The translations under genes and the position numbers were made by a program. The notes beneath the pieces were generated by a model that saw only the letters and a list, made by a program, of their open reading frames with translations, searched no databases and was not told the origin of the DNA. Shown here one piece after another: positions 1-5,035 of a stretch of 5,035 bases of DNA. Location: positions 1 through 5,035 of the forward strand of contig CAVLBP010000140.1 of the NCBI GenBank assembly GCA_963661325.1, written 5' to 3'. The first letter of the stretch is position 1, and the number at the start of each line of letters is the position of its first letter. Source of the stretch: Pararoseburia sp963661325 (GTDB lineage Bacteria; Bacillota; Clostridia; Lachnospirales; Lachnospiraceae).

Positions 1-1332
1 CAAGAAGACCGTGCGAATGCGACCATTCTATTGGGAAGCAATGATATCCCGTCGGATGGCTATAGCATCAGCGATGCAATCGACGGCAGTTTTAGCACAA
101 CAGAGGCAGATAAGAACAAAAAGTATCAGTTATATCTGGAAGAAAAGTTCGCAGATGACTTAGAGACAATTTCCAATATATCCAGTGCACAGGTGACTTT
201 ATCCCTGCCAAATGATGATGGGACGATCATTTCCAAGGATGAAGAGGCCTATGCCAGTCTGATTCTGCAATTGAGTGATGAAATGAGTGAAGAACAGGCG
301 GCAGGCATCGCTAAGTATGTTGCTACGGAATTGGGCAACGATTCTACAGAGAATATACAGATTCTGGATGGAGACGGGAATGTACTCTATTCCGGTGGAG
401 ATGAGTCAACAGCTGCCGGAACAGCAACATCTAATATGACAGTGCAGCAAAAGGCGGAAGCAAATGTAGCAAGCGCAGTCAAAAGTGTTATCCTGGGGAC
501 GAACGTATATGATGATGTAGAGGTTGGTGCTAATCTCAGCATGAATTTCGACCAGCAAAAGATTGAGGATTATCATTATTATGTGGATGATGGGCAGACA
601 CAGGGGTATCTGGACAGCAGAACGGAATCAACCTCTGAGTCTACTTCTGGCGCGAGTGGAACACCGGGGACGGATTCCAATGATGATGATACTACCTATG
701 TATTGGAAGATGGCACAGTGACTTCATCTACAACGTCGGATATCACAGAGGATTACCTTCCTAGTGAGACCATTACGACAACGGAAAAGGCGGTTGGGAC
801 AGTGGATCTTGACAGTTCATCAATTACAGTAGTTGCAACAAGTCGGGTGGTCTATAATGAAGATACCTTAAAAGCCAACGGAACGCTGGATGATATGACT
901 TTTGATGAGTTTGTCGAACAGAATTCTGACAGGGTAAAAACAGATGTTGATCAGGATTTTTATACCATGGTGTCCAACGCGACTGGGATTTCAACGGATA
1001 ATATTTCCATCGTTGCATATCAGATTCCTATGTTTCAATATTCTGAGGGCAGTGGCAGGGACTGGACGGATTACCTGCAGATCGCTCTGGCTGTATTGAT
1101 TTTTGCAATGCTTGCTTTTGTTGTATTCAGAAGCATGCGTCCACAGCAGGAAGAGGCGCTTGCAGAGGAAGTTACCGTGGAATCTCTATTGGAGGCACAG
1201 GAAGACCAGTTGGATGACATCGGTTTCAATGAAAAGTCTGAGGCGAGAGTATTGATAGAAAAATTTGTAGATGAAAATCCGGAGGCGGTAGCATCCCTGC
1301 TCCGCAACTGGTTAAATGACGATTGGGGTTAA
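1..1332 (+). CDS. fliF: Flagellar MS-ring protein FliF, 3' part (N-terminus outside window)
   Basis: FliF assembles into the membrane MS ring that houses the type III export gate and is the base on which the rotor is built. The frame is open from base 1 with no stop, so the gene starts upstream. 443 residues are present; the family is usually about 520-560, so roughly the first 100 residues, with the first membrane helix and most of ring-building motif 1, are missing. Residues 38-70 (KNKKYQLYLEEKF, then SSAQVTLSLP) and 115-132 (ILDGDGNVLYSG) match the second ring-building domain. Residues 145-345 are the third domain and beta-collar, interrupted by a Ser/Thr/Asp-rich stretch at about 206-252. 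A membrane helix lies at about 359-377 (IALAVLIFAMLAFVVF), followed by a short acidic cytoplasmic tail. The last 25 residues, with NPEAVASLLRNWLNDDWG, are the FliG-binding end. A TTG at 31 is internal, not the start. Family assignment is firm. Confidence 0.97.
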   Translation, partial: QEDRANATILLGSNDIPSDGYSISDAIDGSFSTTEADKNKKYQLYLEEKFADDLETISNISSAQVTLSLPNDDGTIISKDEEAYASLILQLSDEMSEEQAAGIAKYVATELGNDSTENIQILDGDGNVLYSGGDESTAAGTATSNMTVQQKAEANVASAVKSVILGTNVYDDVEVGANLSMNFDQQKIEDYHYYVDDGQTQGYLDSRTESTSESTSGASGTPGTDSNDDDTTYVLEDGTVTSSTTSDITEDYLPSETITTTEKAVGTVDLDSSSITVVATSRVVYNEDTLKANGTLDDMTFDEFVEQNSDRVKTDVDQDFYTMVSNATGISTDNISIVAYQIPMFQYSEGSGRDWTDYLQIALAVLIFAMLAFVVFRSMRPQQEEALAEEVTVESLLEAQEDQLDDIGFNEKSEARVLIEKFVDENPEAVASLLRNWLNDDWG

Positions 1333-1334
1333 TT

Positions 1335-2342
1335 ATGGCAAATGAAGAATTATCCGGTGTGCAAAAAGCGGCAATCCTACTGATTACATTAGGACCGGAA
1401 AAATCTGCGGATATTTTCAAACATTTAAAAGAAGATGAAATCGAAGAACTTACCTTAGAGATCGCCAATACACAGAGCGTATCTCCAAAATTAAAAGAGG
1501 ACGTGATCAATGAGTTTTATCAGGTCTGCCTGGCACAGCAGTATATCGCAGAAGGCGGTATCGGTTATGCCAAGGAACTTTTGGAAAAAGCATTGGGTGA
1601 GGATGAGGCGACACGCGTCATCACCAAGTTGACGGCTTCTTTGCAGGTAAGACCGTTTGAATTTATACGAAAGACAGAGCCTTCACAGGTGCTCAACTTT
1701 ATCCAGGATGAACATCCGCAGACCATAGCCATGATCTTATCTTACCTGTCGCCGGGACAGGCATCCATGATCTTGGGAGCCTTGGATCCGGACAAGCAGG
1801 CAGATGTGGCAAAACGTATTGCGACCATGGATCGTACTTCACCGGAAGTCATCAAGGAAGTGGAGCGTGTCTTGGAGAGAAAGTTATCCTCTCTTATCAA
1901 TCAGGATTACACGATCGCAGGCGGTGTGGATGCTATCGTAGCCATCTTAAATACCGTAGATCGTGGTACAGAAAAACGTATCATGGAGTCTCTCGAGATC
2001 GAAGAACCGGAACTTGCCGACGAGATCCGCAAGAAGATGTTCGTATTCGAAGACATCCTGCTTCTGGACGACAGAGCCATTCAGCGTGTTATGCGTGATG
2101 TGGATAACAGTGATCTGAGTGTTGCCCTAAAGGGCGCCAACGAGGAAGTGCAGGCTGCGATCTTCAAGAATATGTCTTCACGTATGGCTACCATGATCAA
2201 AGAGGACATGGAATTTATGGGACCTGTCCGTATGAAGGATGTCGAGGAAGCACAGCAGAAGATCGTTGGTATTATCCGCAAGTTAGAGGATTCTGCTGAG
2301 ATCGTAATCTCCAGAGGTGGAGGTGACGAACTCGTTGTCTAA
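1335..2342 (+). CDS. fliG: Flagellar motor switch protein FliG
   Basis: FliG is the C-ring protein that binds FliF through its N-terminal domain, binds FliM through its middle domain, and takes torque from the stator through its C-terminal domain. The product is 335 residues, normal for the family. The N-terminal domain spans about 1-100, with LSGVQKAAILLITLG at 6-20. The middle domain has the FliM-binding EHPQTIA motif at 126-132. A Gly-Gly linker lies at 196-197, and the C-terminal domain has MFVFED at 235-240. The charged torque residues known in E. coli (K264, R281, D288, D289, R297) align with K266, R283, E290, D291 and R299 here, so one Asp is a Glu and the charge is kept. I chose ATG 1335, two bases after the fliF stop. 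A TTG at 1323 would add four residues but overlaps fliF and is less likely. The only ribosome site is a weak GGGG at 1325-1328, which suggests reinitiation after fliF. Confidence 0.97.
   Translation: MANEELSGVQKAAILLITLGPEKSADIFKHLKEDEIEELTLEIANTQSVSPKLKEDVINEFYQVCLAQQYIAEGGIGYAKELLEKALGEDEATRVITKLTASLQVRPFEFIRKTEPSQVLNFIQDEHPQTIAMILSYLSPGQASMILGALDPDKQADVAKRIATMDRTSPEVIKEVERVLERKLSSLINQDYTIAGGVDAIVAILNTVDRGTEKRIMESLEIEEPELADEIRKKMFVFEDILLLDDRAIQRVMRDVDNSDLSVALKGANEEVQAAIFKNMSSRMATMIKEDMEFMGPVRMKDVEEAQQKIVGIIRKLEDSAEIVISRGGGDELVV
2319..2325 (+). promoter_or_regulatory. Ribosome binding site of fliH, inside fliG
   Basis: GGAGGTG is a near-perfect Shine-Dalgarno sequence lying 9 bases before TTG 2335 and within the coding end of fliG (the Gly-Gly-Gly-Asp codons). 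Its spacing decides for the TTG start, because the GTG at 2323-2325 is part of the site itself and the GTG at 2317 lies before it. Confidence 0.8.
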
Positions 2343-3177
2343 TATATTATATCGTGTGCAGATGGCACCGCAGGAAGAACAAAAGACCTGCGTCATTGAT
2401 TCCAACGAATTGGTCGGTGAAAAGATCGAGGAGAGACGGCGCGAAGAAAAGAAGCGTCAGATGCAGTCTCTTGTGTCTGAGGATGCCTTTGTACCTATGG
2501 ACGGGGAGGCGTTGGACGAAGAGACAGATTATCTGGGTCAGCAGATGCTGGAGGAGACAGAGGAAACGGAGCCGGAGATAGACTATGTCGCACAGGCAAA
2601 AGAAGAAGCAGAGGCTATTCTTTCTGAGGCGAGAGAGCAGGCGGATGCCATTCTTGCAGAGGCAGGAGAACAGGCAGATGCCATGCGATCCCATGCCGAG
2701 GCTGAGGGGAAAAAAGAAGGCTATGAGCAGGGCTTGCAGGAAGCCACTGCGAGACAGCGGGAATTAGAAAGTCAGTTGCAGGCAGAAAAAGAGCAGTTGC
2801 AGGCGGACTACGACCAGAAGCAAAAGAACATGGAAGGCGAGTTGGTGGATGTGGTCTGTGATGTGGTAGAAAAAGTCTTTTTGGTGCAGTTTGGCGATAA
2901 AAAAGAGATCATCTGGCACGCCGTCGATCAGGCACTTGCCAACATAGAAGGCAGTAAGGAATTTATGATCCGTGTCGGCGAAGCCAATCTGGAATTTTTA
3001 CGTGCGCATAAAGAGGAACTACAGGAAAAAGTGGGGCAGGACATGACTCTAGATATTGTCTTAGATCCGCTTTTAGATGAGACACAATGCATGATCGAGA
3101 CCGATGGTGGGCTTTTTGATTGTGGTATGGATACCCAGATGCGCAATCTGATCAAGGATATAAAATCCCTTAGTTAA
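2335..3177 (+). CDS. fliH: Flagellar export ATPase regulator/stator FliH
   Basis: FliH dimers hold the FliI ATPase, restrain its activity and dock it to the C-ring and export gate, much like the peripheral stalk of F/V-ATPases. The product is 280 residues with the TTG start chosen here. Residues 1-27 (SNILYRV, then VIDSNELV at 20-27) form a conserved-looking N-terminus. Residues 28-85 are charged and probably loose. Residues 86-165 are a long helix containing an 11-residue repeat and a glycine repeat, listed separately. Residues 166-280 form the FliI-binding domain related to V-ATPase subunit E, ending in the typical CMIETDGGLFDCGMDTQM block (252-269). The family diverges strongly in sequence, so the call rests on the C-terminal block, the glycine repeat and the position between fliG and fliI. 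The gene overlaps the end of fliG by 8 bases, implying coupled translation. Starts at GTG 2317 or 2323 are possible but would fall on or before the ribosome site. Confidence 0.93.
   Translation: MSNILYRVQMAPQEEQKTCVIDSNELVGEKIEERRREEKKRQMQSLVSEDAFVPMDGEALDEETDYLGQQMLEETEETEPEIDYVAQAKEEAEAILSEAREQADAILAEAGEQADAMRSHAEAEGKKEGYEQGLQEATARQRELESQLQAEKEQLQADYDQKQKNMEGELVDVVCDVVEKVFLVQFGDKKEIIWHAVDQALANIEGSKEFMIRVGEANLEFLRAHKEELQEKVGQDMTLDIVLDPLLDETQCMIETDGGLFDCGMDTQMRNLIKDIKSLS
2608..2706 (+). repeat. Three tandem 33-base (11-residue) imperfect repeats in fliH
   Basis: Three units of 33 bases encode AEAILSEAREQ (residues 92-102), ADAILAEAGEQ (103-113) and ADAMRSHAEAE (114-124). The first two are close at both protein and DNA level; the third is more diverged, and the preceding eleven residues (81-91) keep only a faint likeness. 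An 11-residue period fits a right-handed or nearly straight coiled coil, in keeping with a stalk helix of a FliH dimer. Confidence 0.8.
2695..2745 (+). other. FliH glycine repeat AxxxG-xxxG-xxxG-xxxA
   Basis: Residues A121, G125, G129, G133 and A137 fall at four-residue intervals, giving the AxxxG(xxxG)nxxxA pattern known from many FliH proteins. Small residues on one face allow close packing of two helices in the FliH dimer. Only three glycines are present here, a short version. It begins inside the third 11-residue repeat, so the two periodic patterns overlap. Confidence 0.75.
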
Positions 3178-3178
3178 T

Positions 3179-3182
3179 GGAG
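3179..3182 (+). promoter_or_regulatory. Ribosome binding site of fliI
   Basis: GGAG begins one base after the fliH stop codon and sits 7 bases before GTG 3190. It supports the GTG as the true start of fliI, since no other start codon is in a suitable position. Confidence 0.75.
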
Positions 3183-3189
3183 ATATAAG

Positions 3190-4506
3190 GTGGAAATTGA
3201 TCGTAACAAATATTTAGCACTTACAAATGAAACATATTTTGACTGTCTGGGCCGCGTCACGAAAGTGGTGGGGCTCACAATTGAGTCTGTCGGACCGGAT
3301 GCTAAGTTGAACGATCTATGCCGCATTTTTGTAGGGGGTGATCGTTCGCAGATTATCATGGCACAGGTGGTAGGATTTCGTGATAAACATCTGCTACTGA
3401 CGCCTTTTGACAGTGTTGATGGCATCGGTATCGGTGCGGTGGTTGAAAATACCAAGGCACCGCTTTCCATTCCGGTCGGGGACGAACTTTTAGGACATAC
3501 TTTGGACGGCATCGGACGACCGACGGATGCAGAAGACCTCTATCTGCCCCAGCATTATCCGGCCGATGCAACGCCACCGGAGCCTATGAATCGTGAGATC
3601 ATTTCACAGGTGCTGCCGCTGGGTGTAAAGGCGGTAGACGGACTGATCACGGTCGGAAAAGGACAGAGAATCGGTATCTTTGCCGGATCCGGTGTAGGAA
3701 AATCTACCCTGATGGGTATGTTTGCACGAAACACCAAGGCGGATATCAATGTGATCGCCCTGATCGGCGAGCGTGGCCGTGAGGTGCGTGAGTTCATCGA
3801 GAGGGACTTGGGACCTGAAGGCATGAAGCGAAGTGTCGTTGTGGTGGCAACATCCGACAAGCCGGCATCTATCCGTAAATGTGCGGCAAAGACGGCAACG
3901 GCGATCGCTGAATATTTCCGCGATCAGGGAAAGGATGTCCTTCTGATGATGGACTCGCTGACCCGTTTTTCCATGGCACAAAGAGAGATTGGCCTTGCGG
4001 CAGGGGAACCGCCGGTGACCAGAGGCTATCCGCCGAGTGTTTATTCGGAAATGCCGAAACTCCTAGAGCGTGCGGGCAATTCTGATAAAGGATCGATCAC
4101 AGGTCTATATACAGTCCTGGTCGATGGCGATGATTTTAACGAACCGATTACGGATACAGCGCGTGGTATTTTGGACGGACATATTGTACTTTCCAGAAAA
4201 CTGGCACAGAAAAACCATTATCCGGCGATCGATGTCTTAGCAAGTATTTCCCGTGTCATGAGTTCGATCGCGACCAAGGAACACAAGACCATGGCAGGCA
4301 AATTAAAGAATGTCATGGCAACCTATCAGGAGGCGGAAGATCTGATCAATATCGGGGCGTACAAGGCAGGTTCCAACAAAAATATCGATTATGCGATCGA
4401 AAAGATAGATCAGGTCAATGATTTCCTTTGCCAGAGTACAGAGGATAAGTTTGATTTTGACGAGGTAGTTGGCGCACTGGAGCAGATGTTCGGCGAAAGT
4501 GCATAG
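3190..4506 (+). CDS. fliI: Flagellar type III export ATPase FliI
   Basis: FliI is a cytoplasmic hexameric ATPase, homologous to the F1 beta subunit, that hydrolyses ATP to unload chaperones and help feed substrates into the flagellar export gate. The product is 438 residues, standard for the family. The N-terminal beta-barrel domain covers about 1-95. The P-loop (Walker A) is AGSGVGKST at 165-173 with K171. The catalytic glutamate is E194 in GERGREVREF. Walker B is VLLMMDSLTR at 250-259 with D255. The conserved TRGYPPSVYSEMPKLLERAG runs 277-296, and R355 in SISRVMS matches the arginine finger. The C-terminal helical domain starts near 365. All catalytic residues are present. The start is GTG 3190, placed 7 bases after a GGAG ribosome site; no ATG lies nearby in frame. 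Flagellar identity rather than virulence type III ATPase comes from the neighbours. Confidence 0.98.
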   Translation: MEIDRNKYLALTNETYFDCLGRVTKVVGLTIESVGPDAKLNDLCRIFVGGDRSQIIMAQVVGFRDKHLLLTPFDSVDGIGIGAVVENTKAPLSIPVGDELLGHTLDGIGRPTDAEDLYLPQHYPADATPPEPMNREIISQVLPLGVKAVDGLITVGKGQRIGIFAGSGVGKSTLMGMFARNTKADINVIALIGERGREVREFIERDLGPEGMKRSVVVVATSDKPASIRKCAAKTATAIAEYFRDQGKDVLLMMDSLTRFSMAQREIGLAAGEPPVTRGYPPSVYSEMPKLLERAGNSDKGSITGLYTVLVDGDDFNEPITDTARGILDGHIVLSRKLAQKNHYPAIDVLASISRVMSSIATKEHKTMAGKLKNVMATYQEAEDLINIGAYKAGSNKNIDYAIEKIDQVNDFLCQSTEDKFDFDEVVGALEQMFGESA

Positions 4507-4510
4507 ATAT

Positions 4511-4516
4511 AGGAAG
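4511..4516 (+). promoter_or_regulatory. Ribosome binding site of fliJ
   Basis: AGGAAG lies 9 bases before ATG 4526 in the 19-base gap after fliI. It is a slightly imperfect Shine-Dalgarno site with normal spacing. A GTG at 4516-4518 is out of frame with fliJ and is not a start. Confidence 0.7.
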
Positions 4517-4525
4517 TGACGGCAG

Positions 4526-4978
4526 ATGGCAAAATTCAGATATCGCATGCAGAATATTCTGGAAATCAAAGAAAAGATGGAAGAACAGGAAAAAGTGGCT
4601 TACGGAATCGCCAATGCAAGGCTTTTGGAGGAACAGGAAAAACTGCAAAAACTTTTTGTCCGCAAAGCCGGTTATGAAGCTAGATTAAAAGAACTGACAA
4701 GTGCAAAACTTGACATTATAGAGATCCAGACCTGCAAGCGTGCGATCGATTCCGTCAAATCCATGATCCGTGACCAGATGATCGCGGTACACACGGCGCA
4801 GCGCAATCTGGAGATGGCAAGAAAACGTTTGAATGAGGTCATAAAAGAAAGAAAGACCCATGAAAATTTAAAAGAAAAGGCCTTTGAAGCCTTCAAAGAG
4901 GAATTGGCAGCAGAGGAAGGCAAGATGACGGATGAACTGGTAAGTTACACCTATCACAGCAAAGAAGAGCAGGAGTAA
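4526..4978 (+). CDS. fliJ: Flagellar export protein FliJ
   Basis: FliJ is a small coiled-coil protein that sits in the centre of the FliI hexamer, like the gamma subunit of F1, touches the FlhA export gate and escorts export chaperones. The product is 150 residues, the usual size. The sequence is almost wholly helical and highly charged, with no membrane segment. The N-terminus KFRYRMQNILEIKEKMEEQE (3-22) matches the family pattern, and the C-terminal part KTHENLKEKAFEAFKEEL (110-127) is typical of Firmicutes FliJ. The predicted structure is two long antiparallel helices with a break near 58-63. ATG 4526 is supported by AGGAAG at 4511-4516. Sequence alone is weak evidence for such coiled coils, but the position right after fliI makes the call secure. 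A single cysteine occurs at residue 70. Confidence 0.94.
   Translation: MAKFRYRMQNILEIKEKMEEQEKVAYGIANARLLEEQEKLQKLFVRKAGYEARLKELTSAKLDIIEIQTCKRAIDSVKSMIRDQMIAVHTAQRNLEMARKRLNEVIKERKTHENLKEKAFEAFKEELAAEEGKMTDELVSYTYHSKEEQE
4971..4975 (+). promoter_or_regulatory. Ribosome binding site of the gene after fliJ
   Basis: AGGAG is formed by the last Gln-Glu codons of fliJ just before its stop, 7 bases before ATG 4983. The site is therefore read through by ribosomes finishing fliJ, which favours coupled translation of the two genes. Confidence 0.75.
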
Positions 4979-4982
4979 AAGA

Positions 4983-5035
4983 ATGGCAGACGAAAAAGAA
5001 GACAAGAAGGCAAAGAGACAGGCGGCAAAGGAAGC
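4983..5035 (+). CDS. Start of an unidentified flagellar-operon gene (3' end outside window)
   Basis: Only 17 codons and two further bases are visible, giving MADEKEDKKAKRQAAKEA with the last codon incomplete. An ATG 4 bases after the fliJ stop, and an AGGAG site built into the last codons of fliJ at the right distance, make this a convincing gene start. The N-terminus is rich in Lys, Glu and Ala with no hydrophobic stretch so far. In many Firmicutes the gene between fliJ and fliK encodes a membrane-anchored coiled-coil protein (the YlxF/MotE-like group with an MgtE-N-like domain), and a lysine-rich cytoplasmic tip before a membrane helix would fit. A direct fliK start is the alternative. This identity is inferred from gene order only. 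Confidence 0.75.
   Translation, partial: MADEKEDKKAKRQAAKE

Noticed and set aside
31..33. TTG at 31 as the start of the first gene
   Set aside because: The frame is open to base 1 and the residues before it continue the FliF alignment; a start here would lack the first membrane helix and first ring-building domain.
1226..1510. A minus-strand open frame spanning the fliF-fliG junction
   Set aside because: It overlaps two certain genes, its product is Ser/Phe/Ile-rich with no family resemblance, and nothing suggests an antisense promoter.
2347..2694. A 115-codon Leu/Cys/Arg-rich open frame on the minus strand opposite fliH
   Set aside because: The leucine and phenylalanine richness comes from reading the Glu/Lys codons of FliH backwards; it looks like a membrane protein only by this artefact.
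3178..3189. Possible promoter in the gap before fliI
   Set aside because: The gap is 12 bases and is filled by the ribosome binding site; I see no -35/-10 pair ahead of it that stands out from coding sequence.
3604..3981. A 125-codon open frame on the minus strand inside fliI
   Set aside because: It is opposite the conserved catalytic core of FliI, has no sensible ribosome site and gives a His/Cys/Arg-rich product unlike a real protein. It is a by-product of fliI codon use.
4882..4898. An inverted repeat (CTTTGAA, 3-base loop, TTCAAAG) near the end of fliJ
   Set aside because: It lies within conserved fliJ coding sequence (AFEAFK), is AT-rich with no U-tract behind it, and the next gene follows closely, so a terminator is unlikely.

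Overview
The window is a stretch of one flagellar operon, read entirely on the + strand and packed with genes end to end. In order it carries the 3' part of fliF (MS ring), then complete fliG (C-ring rotor and switch), fliH (export ATPase regulator/stator), fliI (export ATPase) and fliJ (export ATPase stalk), and the first 17 codons of a sixth gene that runs off the right edge. The order fliF-G-H-I-J is the classical core of the fla/che operon of Firmicutes.

The source is most likely a motile Clostridia species, with the Lachnospiraceae (Roseburia/Butyrivibrio/Eubacterium-like) as best guess. The reasons are the FliH N-terminus (SNIL...VIDSNELV), the FliF C-terminal tail (NPEAVASLLRNWLNDDWG) and the FliJ N-terminus (KFRYRMQNILEIKEKMEEQE), which resemble clostridial versions as I remember them. 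Purine-rich Shine-Dalgarno sites and the use of TTG and GTG starts also fit a Gram-positive. No marker gene fixes the genus.

Layout: fliF 1-1332 (5' end missing), a 2-nt gap, fliG 1335-2342, an 8-nt overlap, fliH 2335-3177 (TTG start), a 12-nt gap, fliI 3190-4506 (GTG start), a 19-nt gap, fliJ 4526-4978, a 4-nt gap, and a lysine-rich partial gene from 4983. There is no gap long enough for a promoter or terminator, so the genes should be cotranscribed from a promoter to the left of the window, with translational coupling likely at most junctions.

The products form two joined machines. FliF makes the membrane ring, and its cytoplasmic tail holds FliG, which receives torque from the stators. 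FliH, FliI and FliJ make the soluble ATPase complex under the ring that feeds substrates to the type III export gate.

I found no undescribed system, mobile element, RNA gene or CRISPR array. The points worth a second look are modest: an 11-residue tandem repeat next to the glycine repeat of FliH, the non-ATG start of fliH inside fliG, a Ser/Thr/Asp-rich stretch in FliF, and the unidentified gene at the right edge.
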